A stretch of DNA of 64,000 nt from Streptosporangium carneum. Lineage in GTDB: Bacteria; Actinomycetota; Actinomycetes; Streptosporangiales; Streptosporangiaceae. The translations under genes were made by a program, and so were the position numbers. The notes under the pieces were generated by a model. That model was not told the DNA's origin and did no database searches. It saw nothing but the letters and a program-made list of their open reading frames with translations. The stretch spans positions 149,638-213,637 of the forward strand of contig NZ_BSEV01000001.1 in assembly GCF_027922005.1 (NCBI RefSeq), in the 5' to 3' direction. Shown in pieces: positions 8,514 to 18,500 of this stretch. Position 1 is the stretch's first letter. The number at the start of each line of letters is the position of its first letter.

Positions 8514-8917
8514 CACGCCACCGCCCCGGAGTCCTCAGTGAGCTGACGGGCGGCCATACGGCGGGCCGTACGGCGCCGGTTGTAGACCATGCTCTGCCGC
8601 TTCCAGGGAGCGGTGCCGCCGCGAATGCCGTGGAACCAGGTGCGGGGCAGGTCGTACTCCTCGCGCAGCGCAAGCTCCAGGCACTCAGCCCGTACGGGAC
8701 AGTCACGACACAGCCGACGAGCGGTGGCCTCGTACTCGGCGCGACGCGCCATGACCGCTTCTGTCGGCTCACCGCCATTCGGGGAAGGCTCGGACGGAAA
8801 CCAGGCGTCGGGGTCAGCACTGCCGACGCATGCTCCGACGCCAAGAACACGACGGGACAGGGTGGGGGTGGACGCGGCCGTCACGGCCGTGATCAGGGGT
8901 GGAATGATGGACAGCAT
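8513..8917 (-). CDS. WhiB-family iron-sulfur regulator
   Basis: A 134-residue WhiB-like protein. Four cysteines, C30, C70, C73 and C79, fit the [4Fe-4S] ligands (GACVG and CRDCPVRAEC), followed by the WFHGIRGGTAPWKR turn and a basic C-terminus (YNRRRTARRMAARQL). Wbl proteins usually act through region 4 of the principal sigma factor. The ~28 residues before the first Cys are unusually hydrophobic, so a start slightly downstream is possible. It is the first gene of the leftward transfer operon and is preceded by a hairpin leader and a repressor operator, so it probably activates or tunes transfer once the repressor leaves (inference). Confidence 0.87.
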   Translation of the reverse strand: MLSIIPPLITAVTAASTPTLSRRVLGVGACVGSADPDAWFPSEPSPNGGEPTEAVMARRAEYEATARRLCRDCPVRAECLELALREEYDLPRTWFHGIRGGTAPWKRQSMVYNRRRTARRMAARQLTEDSGAVA

Positions 8918-8953
8918 CCGGGTGTGTCCTTTCCTGGGTGAACCCGGTTCTCG

Positions 8954-8981
8954 CGGCCCCGGTGTTGCACCACCGGGGCCG
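8954..8981 (-). terminator. 11-bp GC hairpin in the whiB leader
   Basis: CGGCCCCGGTG (8954-8964) pairs perfectly with CACCGGGGCCG (8971-8981) around a 6-nt loop. It lies between the operator and the whiB start, about 35 nt before the ATG, with no T-run. It could end readthrough from the repressor gene or attenuate the transfer operon. Confidence 0.6.
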
Positions 8982-9043
8982 TCTTCGCTGATCTGTCTGC
9001 CGCCCCTCTAAGAAGACGGCTACAGGCTCACCTGTAGATGCCT

Positions 9044-9090
9044 ACTCGACTAGAGGAGTTGCCTTCTCTTTATGACTCCTCTAGACGAGT
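9044..9090. promoter_or_regulatory. Paired operator for the GntR repressor
   Basis: ACTCGACTAGAGGAGT (9044-9059) and ACTCCTCTAGACGAGT (9075-9090) are reverse complements except for one base, with centres 31 bp apart (about three helical turns). The pair lies downstream of the GntR gene and upstream of the whiB-led operon. KorSA-type repressors bind such ACTCG...CGAGT sites (family knowledge). A smaller dyad, CTACAGG-CTCA-CCTGTAG, lies at 9020-9037. Confidence 0.7.
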
Positions 9091-9099
9091 TCGTCAAGG

Positions 9100-9885
9100 C
9101 TATCTGGCAGGCAATTCGTAGGAGAGCAGGTAAGCGTCGCTGGACATGACCGTGTCGCACACCTCAACGGGGCGGCCATCGACGGCGTAAGCCGTACGAA
9201 CCAGACGGAACACAGGAACACCGGGGGCAAGCTTCAGTGCACGCACCTCGTCGCGGAACGGCATCCGAGACTGGATCTCCTCGACGAAATGGTCGAGCTG
9301 GTAGCCCAGCTCCTCCAGCCGGGCGTAGATGCCACCGGGCCCGCTGTCCGGCTGCTCGATGCGGGTACCTCTCGCGATCTCAGCCGGAACGTAAGAGACA
9401 GCTGTTTCCACTGGCTGCCCATTGATCAGGTATCGCCGAGAACGGGAGATGACCGAGCTGTTCTCCCCAAGCCGAAGGAGCTCGGCGACCTCGACCGGCG
9501 CCTGAATCTCAGCGATCCTGATGGAGTCCACCGACGGCTTCCCACCGGCCCCCTCAGTCTCCGCGATGAACGCGGCCTTCCCCTGGTCACGATGCCGACG
9601 GGCGAACCGGTCGGAGGCCAGTCGCCGAACCGGCGGCCGCGACCGCACGAAGACCCCGCGGCCATGCTCGGCCACCGTGAGCCCCTCGCTCTGCAGGACC
9701 TGGAGAGCGTTCCGGATGGTCATCCGAGCGACACCGTAGTGCTGCATGAGCTGAGCCTCGGAGGGCAGCTTGTCACCCTCACGGAGAGTCTCACGGCCGA
9801 TCGCATCCCGGATGTGATCGGCTATCTGGCGGAACACAGCCCGGTCGCCGGCCGGGTCCAGCTCCGGCAGCGAGAGCTCCGCCAT
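9100..9885 (-). CDS. GntR/HutC-type repressor, KorSA-like
   Basis: A 261-residue regulator with an N-terminal winged helix-turn-helix (residues ~15-80, with LREGDKLPSEAQLMQHYGV) and a C-terminal UTRA effector domain (~105-255). This is the architecture of KorSA, the transfer repressor of pSAM2-type elements. The start is ATG 9885 with GAGGAG about 8 nt upstream. It is divergent from the Nudix gene, as korSA and pif are linked on such elements, and two matched operator palindromes lie just past its 3' end before the whiB operon. It most likely represses both its own promoter region and the transfer operon; the effector ligand is unknown. Confidence 0.87.
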   Translation of the reverse strand: MAELSLPELDPAGDRAVFRQIADHIRDAIGRETLREGDKLPSEAQLMQHYGVARMTIRNALQVLQSEGLTVAEHGRGVFVRSRPPVRRLASDRFARRHRDQGKAAFIAETEGAGGKPSVDSIRIAEIQAPVEVAELLRLGENSSVISRSRRYLINGQPVETAVSYVPAEIARGTRIEQPDSGPGGIYARLEELGYQLDHFVEEIQSRMPFRDEVRALKLAPGVPVFRLVRTAYAVDGRPVEVCDTVMSSDAYLLSYELPAR

Positions 9886-9957
9886 GCTCTAACTCCTCAA
9901 CTCGTACATACGTGTACCGTCGAGTCTAGTGACGGCCAGCGCGAAAGGTCTGTAGCC
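9886..9957. promoter_or_regulatory. Divergent promoter region, GntR/Nudix
   Basis: The 72-bp gap between divergent starts contains the near-palindrome GTACATACGTGTAC and, around it, ACTCG and CGAGT arms resembling those of the paired operator at 9044-9090. It probably holds both promoters and an autoregulatory site. No clear -35/-10 pair could be assigned by eye. Confidence 0.5.
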
Positions 9958-10407
9958 ATGGATCACGACAACATGCACTCCGTGAGCGTGGCTGGCGTGA
10001 TCCTCGACGAGTGCGGACGCGCGCTTCTCATCCAACGGCGCGACAACGGGCACTGGGAAGCACCAGGGGGGATCCTCGAACGGGACGAGGACATCACTTC
10101 GGGCCTGCTCCGCGAGGTACGCGAAGAGACCGGCCTCAAAGTCGAGCCCGTGGCTCTGACCGGCGTCTACAAGAACATGTCCCGCGGCATCGTCGCTCTG
10201 GTCTTCCGCTGTCACGCTGTTGGAGGCCAACTCACGGAAACCGACGAATCATGCGCCTTCCATTGGGCCACTGCCGATGAGATTCGAGCGCTAGCATCAG
10301 AGGCATTTGCTGTTCGAGTTCTGGACGCGATGAACATGGGCCATCCCCCCGCCGTCCGCCAGCACGACGGTACTCACCTCCTAGGTATGGCTCGTAGCTA
10401 CCTCTGA
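9958..10407 (+). CDS. Nudix hydrolase, Pif-like candidate
   Basis: A 149-residue Nudix protein with the full signature (GGILERDEDITSGLLREVREETGL). The start is ATG 9958 with AAAGG about 10 nt upstream; longer in-frame extensions run through the GntR gene and are shadows. On pSAM2 the Nudix protein Pif sits near korSA and blocks redundant transfer between element-bearing cells. The matching layout here suggests the same entry-exclusion role, but the sequence alone only shows a Nudix hydrolase. It is the rightmost gene clearly belonging to the element. Confidence 0.82.
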   Translation: MDHDNMHSVSVAGVILDECGRALLIQRRDNGHWEAPGGILERDEDITSGLLREVREETGLKVEPVALTGVYKNMSRGIVALVFRCHAVGGQLTETDESCAFHWATADEIRALASEAFAVRVLDAMNMGHPPAVRQHDGTHLLGMARSYL

Positions 10408-10540
10408 GAAATAGCAGCCGATGACCCACCTTTCATGAGGACGGGAAAATCAATACACATAATCGGCGCGACGAGGGCCGGCATTAGAACTACTATGGAG
10501 CCACGCCTACGTCGACCTGCACGATCTGTGCACGTCCGTC
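10408..10540. other. Gap after Nudix gene, nothing recognised
   Basis: About 130 bp with no ORF of coding character and no tRNA-like or attachment-site repeat visible. The composition becomes less GC-rich from here to about 14 kb, consistent with a junction between the element and an older, mixed region. Confidence 0.4.
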
Positions 10541-11013
10541 CCGCAATGAAGCCCGGCGATGAAGCCGGGGTGGAGCCCCGCACCAACCCCTGATACTGGC
10601 CAACCTCCTCCCCGCAATGAGGCCCGGCGATAGAGCCGAGGTGAAGCGTCGTAGCTGACCGCGCGAGCCCTGGTGCCAAGGTTCCTGCAATGAAGCTGGG
10701 CGATGGAGCCAGGATGAAACGCTCGCGGCGTTCCCGCATCGGTACGCCAGCTGTCCCCGAAAAGGCCCGGATATAGAGCCGGGTGGAGCATCTCGATCCG
10801 CTGAGACTCTTCAGAGACGTTGACGCCACCACAATAAGGCTCGGCGATGGAGCCGAGATGGAGCGTACTCACCCTCAGTAAAGTGACGTGCACCGATGCG
10901 ATTCCGCAACGAGGCCCGGCGATGGAGCCGGGACGGAGCTCTCCAACACCAGCGCCGGTCAGGTCGCGATCTTCTCTCCGCAATGAGGCCCGGCGGTAGA
11001 GCCGGGGTGAAGC
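10541..11013 (-). CRISPR. Degenerate CRISPR-like array, 7 repeats
   Basis: Seven imperfect ~36-nt repeats start at 10541, 10612, 10685, 10755 (35 nt), 10829, 10904 and 10978. Unit spacing is 70-75 nt, leaving unrelated spacers of about 34-39 nt. The plus-strand consensus begins CCGCAATGAG, has a central dyad CCCGGC-N6-GCCGGG and ends GTGGAGC or GTGAAGC. Unit 5 keeps the dyad through a paired change (CTCGGC/GCCGAG). The length, period and dyad are CRISPR-like, but each repeat differs from consensus at two or more positions, so the array is probably inactive. The minus orientation is tentative, based on a possible cas remnant upstream on that strand. Short ORFs across it are artefacts. Confidence 0.68.
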
Positions 11014-11224
11014 GGTTCGCAAGCTGGGAAGATAGCTGAAAGTATCCAATTGAGTGCGTTGAACTTGTCCGCTTTGCCTGCGAAACGGTTCGTTTGAGCT
11101 TAAGAACCTCCCCAGGAAAGCGGGTGCACTTGAGGTTCCAAACCCGCCCCGCTGGAGCTAGCAGGAAGAAGCAGCAGTGTGGTGTTGTCAAGGAGCAGCT
11201 GATCGGTGACTGCGGAGCAAAGGG
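11014..11224. other. Array-flanking gap, leader candidate
   Basis: About 210 bp with no coding signal. If the array is read leftward this would be the leader side. No promoter motif is obvious. Confidence 0.3.
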
Positions 11225-11690
11225 TCAGTCTGGCTCATCGGCGATGCGTAGGGGAACGAGGACGCCGGCGCTTTTGCCGCCTTCGATAGGCTGGCGTTCC
11301 GCTCCAAAGACGTCAAAGACGCCCAGAGGGAGAAGTCTCATGCGGTCGACCGTGACGGTCTCTGCCTGTCCCTTCGGAGAGGGCCTCAGGAAGGGGTGAT
11401 CAAGGAGGGCTTGGACGGCGTGGGCACCGAGGGCGGGTTTCCATAGGGGCCAGATCATTACGGTGCGTCGGTTGTGGCGGTGCCATAGGGCGGCAGAAAC
11501 GGTGTGGCCGTCGCCGGTGATGTGCAACAGGGGCAGGGCCTGGGTGGCCAGCCAGGTGGCACCGGGGACTCCGGCCGGGATGGATTTCCCTGAAGGGTGG
11601 TCGGCGGCGCTGCGTAGGACGCGGTGGTCGAGGTATTCGCCGGTGAAGCCGTCTACCCGACGCCATCCAGTCAGGGCTTCGGTGAGCCTG
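11225..11690 (-). pseudogene. Remnant, possible CRISPR-associated protein C-terminus
   Basis: One minus frame ending at 11225 is open back to about 11698 without a normal start: it reads ...DGFTGEYLDHRVLRS, then GVPGATWLATQALPLLHITG, then VMIWPLWKPALGAHAVQALL. Just upstream a different frame reads like protein (VIFSGQRYGRWGLALLESI followed by a stop), so the gene is frameshifted. The WPLWKPAL pattern reminds me of the C-terminal part of large type I-G/U cas subunits (Csx17/Csb3 group), and the CRISPR-like array lies immediately downstream. This family call is weak and should be tested by profile search; the pseudogene status is firmer. Confidence 0.35.
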
Positions 11691-11948
11691 GGCCAGTTCT
11701 GCCCGCACTACCTCCAGGAACTTATGGACTCCAGCAGCGCGAGCCCCCAACGGCCATAGCGCTGTCCGCTGAAGATTACCGCGAGCATCCAACACATCAC
11801 GCAAATTCAGAGGCCGGGCTTCCGTGAACGCCGAGCTTTGCATAGGACTACAGAAATCTGTGCAGAGGATTACGGAAATCGACATTCGGTGTTAATTCTG
11901 TCGCCGATCGCCATATAGCTTGCGTGATTATACGTCTTCAGAGACCAC

Positions 11949-11985
11949 AGGATCCCGCCCGGCCAAGATGATCAGGCGGGATCCT
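11949..11985 (-). terminator. 11-bp hairpin after immunity-like gene
   Basis: AGGATCCCGCC (11949-11959) pairs perfectly with GGCGGGATCCT (11975-11985). It lies about 110 bp past the stop of the leftward gene ending at 12096 and probably closes the Rhs/immunity transcription unit. There is no T-tract, as is usual in these genomes. Confidence 0.6.
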
Positions 11986-12095
11986 CGGTCAACATCCAGC
12001 AGCTTAACGGCCATGTCTCACAGGGCGACGGCGCCAGTCAATTCGGCTCTGTCGACCAATGAACTATTCAAGATTCTCTCTCAGACGATGCGGAC

Positions 12096-12530
12096 TCAAC
12101 GTCTGAATCTGACGTGCGAGGCGACTCGACCATGATCGTCGATCTCTACCCTTTCCAGATGATCCAGATCGCCACGTCGGGGCGTCCAGTCGCAGTACGG
12201 AAGATAGGACACTCGCCACATCCAGGATTCTCGGGACAGGAAGACATCTCGCTTTCGCATGGAGACCTTGGGTGCCATCAATGTTCCGACTACGCCGTAT
12301 GGCAGAGTTACGACGAGAAGGGCGAGAGCGATCGATGCTATTTCGCTACGAGTGGGATCCATCCGGATGATGGTGAGGGCGAGCGCGAACGGAATTGCGG
12401 CCATCCCTAGCCACAGCAATGATGCCATGATTCGGCGATCCCTTAGCGGGCGCGGAGGATGCTCGCCTGAAGACAGTGGTCTCTTCGGAAGATCATCCTT
12501 CCATCCTGTTGGCAGCGGTTCCCGTTTCAT
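12096..12530 (-). CDS. Small two-helix membrane protein, immunity candidate
   Basis: A 144-residue protein with a short cytosolic N-terminus, two transmembrane helices (about residues 35-53 and 64-85, the second containing ALALLVVTLPYGVVG) and a ~60-residue charged tail. Its ATG at 12530 overlaps the stop of the Rhs gene (ATGA), so it is translated directly after the toxin. In polymorphic toxin systems the gene immediately 3' of the toxin tip encodes the immunity protein, and membrane-anchored immunity suits a toxin tip that itself contains hydrophobic helices. Base composition is lower in GC than the surroundings, as is usual for exchanged toxin/immunity pairs. I recognise no named immunity family; the assignment rests on position. 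Confidence 0.65.
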   Translation of the reverse strand: MKREPLPTGWKDDLPKRPLSSGEHPPRPLRDRRIMASLLWLGMAAIPFALALTIIRMDPTRSEIASIALALLVVTLPYGVVGTLMAPKVSMRKRDVFLSRESWMWRVSYLPYCDWTPRRGDLDHLERVEIDDHGRVASHVRFRR

Positions 12531-15500
12531 AGCCCACGCTTCCAGCTGCTGTATTTAGTAGTCACCGTTACTCGAGTGAACCAGGGGCCGGTTTCTGTAA
12601 TCCGAGGCGCATTGAATTTTGGGATGATAACTGTGATTACCCGCCAGCGCGTGGTGACCGTAGTTACGGTCCTCGTCCGCCTCTCCTGGACTGAACGCTT
12701 CTTCCCCTTCCTCTTAATGAGATCCTCCATAGGAGTATCCCATATGAGAACCGTCCGGGTCTCCAAATAGACGTTGACCGTCGTCGTCGTAACGGTCTCG
12801 ACCGTCGTTTCGATGGATGAAACGGCGATCCCCGCTATAAGCCCGGCGGTACTGGCGACCCACCAGTTGGCCACGGGCTTGGTCGCGACCGTGACTATAG
12901 CTGCGAAGCCGACCTCAAGAAAATTGTCCGCGATCGTATCACGTTCTTTCTTCGACGAGGTGGTGGTACTGCTCCAGATAGGCTTCTCGCTCGTCCCGTC
13001 CACATCCAATTTGTTTACGGGGTCAGCGCTGCAGTAGTCGTAGGCATTAGCGCTACCGCTCGGGATCGGGTCGGTTTGGAGGAAGCGGCCGGTTTGGGGA
13101 TTGTAGAGGCGTGCGCCCATGAAAACGAGACCTCCGATGGCGTCGGAGGAGCGCTCGTGGGAACCGAGCCAGCCGTAGCGCCGGGAACTATCGCCAGTCT
13201 GCGCACGAGGGGTTCCGAACTCCGTTGTTTCGGAATAAGCATGAACCCCGGTGGCATCGGGCCTGTTGTCGCTTGTGGCGACGATGTCTCCGTGCAGGTT
13301 GATCAGTTGGAGGGTAGATGTGCCGTCACTGTTCTGGATCGCACCGAGTCCAGACAAGCCAGGGACGTTTCGAGTCCAGGTGCCATCTGCTTCGCTGATC
13401 CAGGTGGGGGAATCTTCGGTGCCCGAGTAGTGATGGGTGGTCGTGCCTGGCCGGGGACCACCAATGGTGGTCATGGTCTTAATCCGTCCACCGGGGTCGA
13501 GGATGAAGGTGCTTTGCACACTTCCTTGTGTCAGCGCGGACGCCTTGTCATTGACGAAGTACTCAATCTCGAGGTCAGCGCCTCCAGTTACCTGGGCGGA
13601 TGGCACTCGTGTCGTGCGGCCGAGGTTGTCGTAGGTGTAGCCGTCATCGGTGATGCGGTCAGCCGCGTCGTAATGATGCTGCTGGACGTTCGGAGTGGTC
13701 GTGGTGGAACAGGATCCAGCGTTGTCTGCGGGATAGCTGGTCAGACTCGTCCGGTTGGTGTTGCGGTCGAAGCCATAAATCCGGGTGGCACACGTCCCAC
13801 CATAAGTGTCTTGGACCTTGGTCAGGCGTCCAGCGCCGTCGTAGTCGAAGCGCTGGGCACTACCTGCCGATCCTTGCTGAGCGGCGATGCGTCCGTTGAG
13901 ATCATAGGCTGCAGTAAAGCTGAGCCACTCCGTGCCGTTTTTGGCATAGGACAGTCCGATCTGCTTGCCAGCGTTGTCGTAGCGGCTGGATGCCTCCAGC
14001 CCATTCGGGTAGCGCTGGAGAATGAGTCGTCCTGCGATGTCATACGCTCCTGCGAAGACACCCGCCCCGCCCGTATCGATCTTGGTGATCAGATTTCGGC
14101 GTTCTGCTCTTCCCTTCGCATCAATTCCACCGTAGGTGAAGGTGGTGACGCCCTTGCCGTCGTTGCTGGTAGCGATCTGCCCGTCGAGGTTGTATTCGGC
14201 CGTCGAGGTGACCCCGGTGGCGTCGGTCGTCGAATTCGCGCGACCAAAGGAGTCGTAGCCCATACTGATGGTGTCGCTGCCGATCGACTTGGTGGTCTGC
14301 AGACCGGTCGCCGGGTCGTAGGTGTACGTGGCCTCAGCGATGGGGGTGCTTGCGGAAGCCGGTTGTACGTCGATCTTCGACTTGATCGACCGTCCTGCGG
14401 CATCGTAAGTGAGCGTGGTCGTTCGCGTCACGGCACCGGAGGTCTCTGTGGTGGTGACTTCGTTTCCGTAGTACCCGTACGTGATGAGCTTGATCGAGAT
14501 CGGTGCACCTGGGGGTTGACTCTTGGGCGCCGTTCGGCACATCAAGCCAGCCCACTGCGGCTTGTTGCCGCACGCTGTAACCGTTGGATGGGCTGCAGCC
14601 GTGTAATAGCTCACTGCTGTGGTTCCGGCGTCCGCGCCGTTGGACTCGGCCATGCGGCGTTCGATCTGCCGTCCTGCGGCGTCGTATCGGGTGCGCTGTA
14701 CGATGTCGCTCTTTTGTGCCGACGAGCTCGTCGTCGGCTTGCGCAATGTCCAGCCGGATGGGTCACCCGACACCAGTGGGTCGTAGCCAGTTGTCACGGT
14801 CCGCTTGTCGTTCTCGTCAGCCACCCTGTCCAGCACCATGGGGGTGGTTGTCGTCGTGGTGACGAGGTGGTAGGTGATATCGGTCGTTGGCTTCCCTTCG
14901 TCGTAGACATTGGTGATGTTGTCGCGCACCGTAGCGAGCTCGCCCGAGGCGAGCGTCGCAAGGCGAGCCGGCCCTATCTCGGTAAGAATGTCGCTGTCCG
15001 CAGAGTATGTCGTGATGCGTGCGAGCAGATCGGCACGCTCCGCAGTATCCGGACGCGCTGCCACATAAGAGCTTGTGTCCGCGGTCGGCGTCAATGCCTG
15101 CGCCCGATTATCTGCCGACAGGTGCCAGACGGTGTTGCCCTTGTCGTCGTAGCGGCTTGAGGTGATCTGCCAGACTCCGGCGCCGTGGGCGGCGCTGTTG
15201 ACCAGGCGGCCGTTGACATCAGTGTAGATAAGCTGGCCGTACTCCCAGTCACCCGCTGCGGGCTGGTAGGCGCCAGTGCCGCCTCGGGGCGGCAGGTGGG
15301 AAGCGGGGAAGATCGCTGTTCCCGTCATAGGCAAGTCCGTGCTCTGGCCCCACTTGGCGGTCTCGGTGACTGTGAGGTTGATAGGGGCGTCGGTGCCGCC
15401 GATCGGCACGTTATAGGCCACTGCCCAGGTCGGATCGACCGCGCCAGCCTCGCGCTGTACGTGGGCCAGGCGGCCGGTGGTGTCATACTCCATCCGCCAC

Positions 15501-18500
15501 GGGGCCAGGCCGGGCGGGGTGAGCTGGGACAGGCGGCCCTCGGCGGTGTAGTAGTAGGTGGTGGCCAGGTTGGTGCGAGGGTCGGTGACCTGGCGCAGGT
15601 GGCCGGTGGAGTCATACAGGTAAGAGGCCAGTACGGTGGTCTTCATCGCATTGGTGGCCGGGTCGAAGGCGGTGAAGGAGACCTGCTTGACCTGCCCTGT
15701 GTAGTCACCCCAGCCCGAGGCGACCCCGGTGGCGGTGGTGGAGGAGGCGTAGCCGATCTCCAACGCCCGGCAGCCGGCTATCAGCGTCGCGCCGCACGTC
15801 ACACCGGTTGGGACCGGTGCTAGGACCCGGGTCACTCGCCCTTGCGCATCCCGATGGTAGGTGACCGCAGACTCGGCGGCTGCCGTCTCGGCGCGGGCGA
15901 CCACCCATTTGCCGTTCAGCCTCGTGTAGGTGGTCTTCGAGCCGCTGGCGTCGGTGACGGTCAGTTCCTCGGTGCCCACGGTGATCTGTGAGCCGTCGGC
16001 GGCGTCGTGCACGCCGGTGAACTTCTGGCCGTCGCGGACATAGTTCAGCGTTTCACCGCTGGGGCCGACAAACTGCAGTGAATCGGTCCCGGTGCTCGGA
16101 TAGAAGTCCGCGATACTGGACGGCACTGCGGGGAAGCCCGCCCGCCAGCCGGGGCCGAAGACCTTGTTCTCAGTGAGTTGCTCGTCGTCCCGGTCGGCGG
16201 TGGGGTCCAGGGTGGTCAGCGTACGGCCGACCTCGACGCCGAACAGGCCGGCGTCGGTGGCCTTGACGGAGAAATCGCCGGTCTGCAGCGCCACCTCACC
16301 GGGGCCGATCTGTGCGGTGGCGTAGGAGCCGCCGAAGGCCGAGCGGTCGAGAGTGACTTTGGCGGCTGGGGAACACTGCTGCCCGGGGCCAGAGCTCTTG
16401 CTGAAACAGGCGCGGACCTCGACCGAGCCGTCCTTCTTGCCGGCGTCACGCAGGGTCTTGGCCACGTCCCAGGTGAGATCGGCGAAGTTCTTGGAGGTGT
16501 CGGTGCGGGTCTGCGGCCAGGCGGTGATCGGGGTCGGCGATCCGGGAACGGTCACATCGGCCGCTGGGACGACGATCGTGTCGTCCCAGGGCAGGAAGAA
16601 GCCGGTGCGGTACTCGTAGCGGACCCGGTCGTAGTCCGGTGCGGCCGCGGCGGCCAGGGTGACCGCTTGTCCGGTGCGACTGTTGAACTGCGGGCTGGTC
16701 ACACCTCCGGCGCCGACGCCAAAGCTGTGCGTGGTGACCTGGGAAAGGTTGTGCGCCTTATCCCGGACTTTGACGTAGATGGTGTGCCAGCCGTCTACCG
16801 GGGCGATGGGAAAGTCCTTGACCATCTTGCCCTGGGACCAGCCCCAGCCGGTGGTGATCCGGTTCGGGGTGGACGGGTTGTCCAGCCCCCACCACAGCTC
16901 GACACCGGTATTTCCTGCGTTGAATTCGCTGGAGGTGGCCGCATCCGTTCCCAGCCAGCATTTGGCGTCCTGCTGCTGTGCGCTCCACTGGCCCGCAGGG
17001 TAAGTGCAGTCGAAGTAGGAGAGGGTGGGCGCGGTCACGTCAACGTTCAACGACTGCCATTGTGACCAGGCCGATGAGGAGGAGGCGTCGGAGGCACGGG
17101 CGCGCCAGCGGACCGTCCAGTTGTCGGCCAGCTTGCCCGCCGGAATCGTGATCTTCGCCTCAGTGTTGGCGGTCACATTGTCGACCTCACCCGACCAGAT
17201 GAGACCGCTCCCCTGGGTGGGGACCGACGGGTCGTGCTCGACCTGGAACTCGGCTTTCAGCACACCACCGTCGGCGTCGTTGACCTCGGCGGCCAGTGCG
17301 GGGGTGAGGGTGGTGACGTAGAACTTGTTATTGGCCGCAGTCGCCGGCACCGCGCGCAACCTGCCGGTCCACGGGGTGGAACCGTAGGTGATCACCAGCT
17401 TGGGAGGATTGGCGGTACTGCTGTCATCAAAGAACCAGCCGAAAGTGTTGGCGCGGTTCGGTTCATCGCTGGCTGCCAGGACGAGCCCGTGGCCCGCGGC
17501 GCCGGAGGCCCACGCCTGGGCGATCGTCGTAACGGAGACCGACCAGGGGACCCTCTCCGGGTAGGAGGTCGGTCCGCAGACCGTCGGCGGTGCCGAGAGC
17601 ACCTCACCGTCGCTCGTCGAGGAGGGCTGGTTGGACCAGAAGACGCCGGGGCCGTTCCACGGGTCCGGGTTCCAGCTGCTGGTGATGCGCCGGACACGGA
17701 GGCTCTGCCCGGTCGGGCACCTGACCAGGTCTCCGAGCAGGTCCAGGCGCGCGTCCACCACCTGCTGACCGGACAGGCTGGAGGTGTCGAAGTGGATCAG
17801 GGCGCGCTGAACGTTGGTGCCGCCCGACGTACAGGGCGTACTGTCACTGATGCCGGGTGTCAGCTCCAGGCCCATGCCGCCGCCTCCGCCGGTGGTGCAG
17901 GGGGAGTTGACGGTGAAGCCGTTCGGTGAGGTGAGCGTTGTGGTGGGGTCCACCGTCACCGGATACTTCGTGGTCGGGTCGGCCAGGAACTTCGGATCGG
18001 GCTTGAGCACCAGCGTCTGCTGCCCGTTGTCGTCCTTGACGACCTTCGTGTCGATGCCGGCTTCCGCCGACGCCGCGTTCGCTGGCTGGGCTGACTTGTC
18101 AGTGGAGGAGTCGTACATGAAAGGCTCGGGGGCGGCGGCGACGACCTTGCCCTTGGGGGTGATGAGCTCCAGTCCGCCCTGCTTGGTCGTGCCGAGCCGG
18201 AGTCCCTCGGTCTGCACCGGAAGCTTGAACTCCACCGGTCCGCTGGGGCGTTCCCGCAGCACCACGTCGTGGCGGAATCCGGTGGGCAGGGCGGTGACGA
18301 CGAGGTCGGCGCCGACGCCGGCGGCGTTGACGTAAGTGGCGGTGTTGCCCTTGATCGTAGGCTTCGGCAACGGGGCGGGCCACTTCAGTGCGAACGACCG
18401 CTTGTCGCCGTGTGACATCTTCGCCAGTGGCCGGTCCTGGCCTCCGGTGGAGAACTCGACGCCGGCTTTAGCCGCTCTCGGTCGGAGGACACCGTTGTCC

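Noticed and set aside
10507-11049. ORF with repeated PGSIAG/RRASLR peptides
   Set aside because: The peptides come from the CRISPR-like repeat read in several frames; spacers differ, so it is not a repeat protein.
13076-15160. 694-codon rightward ORF opposite the Rhs gene
   Set aside because: Antisense shadow of the YD-repeat coding region; no family features.
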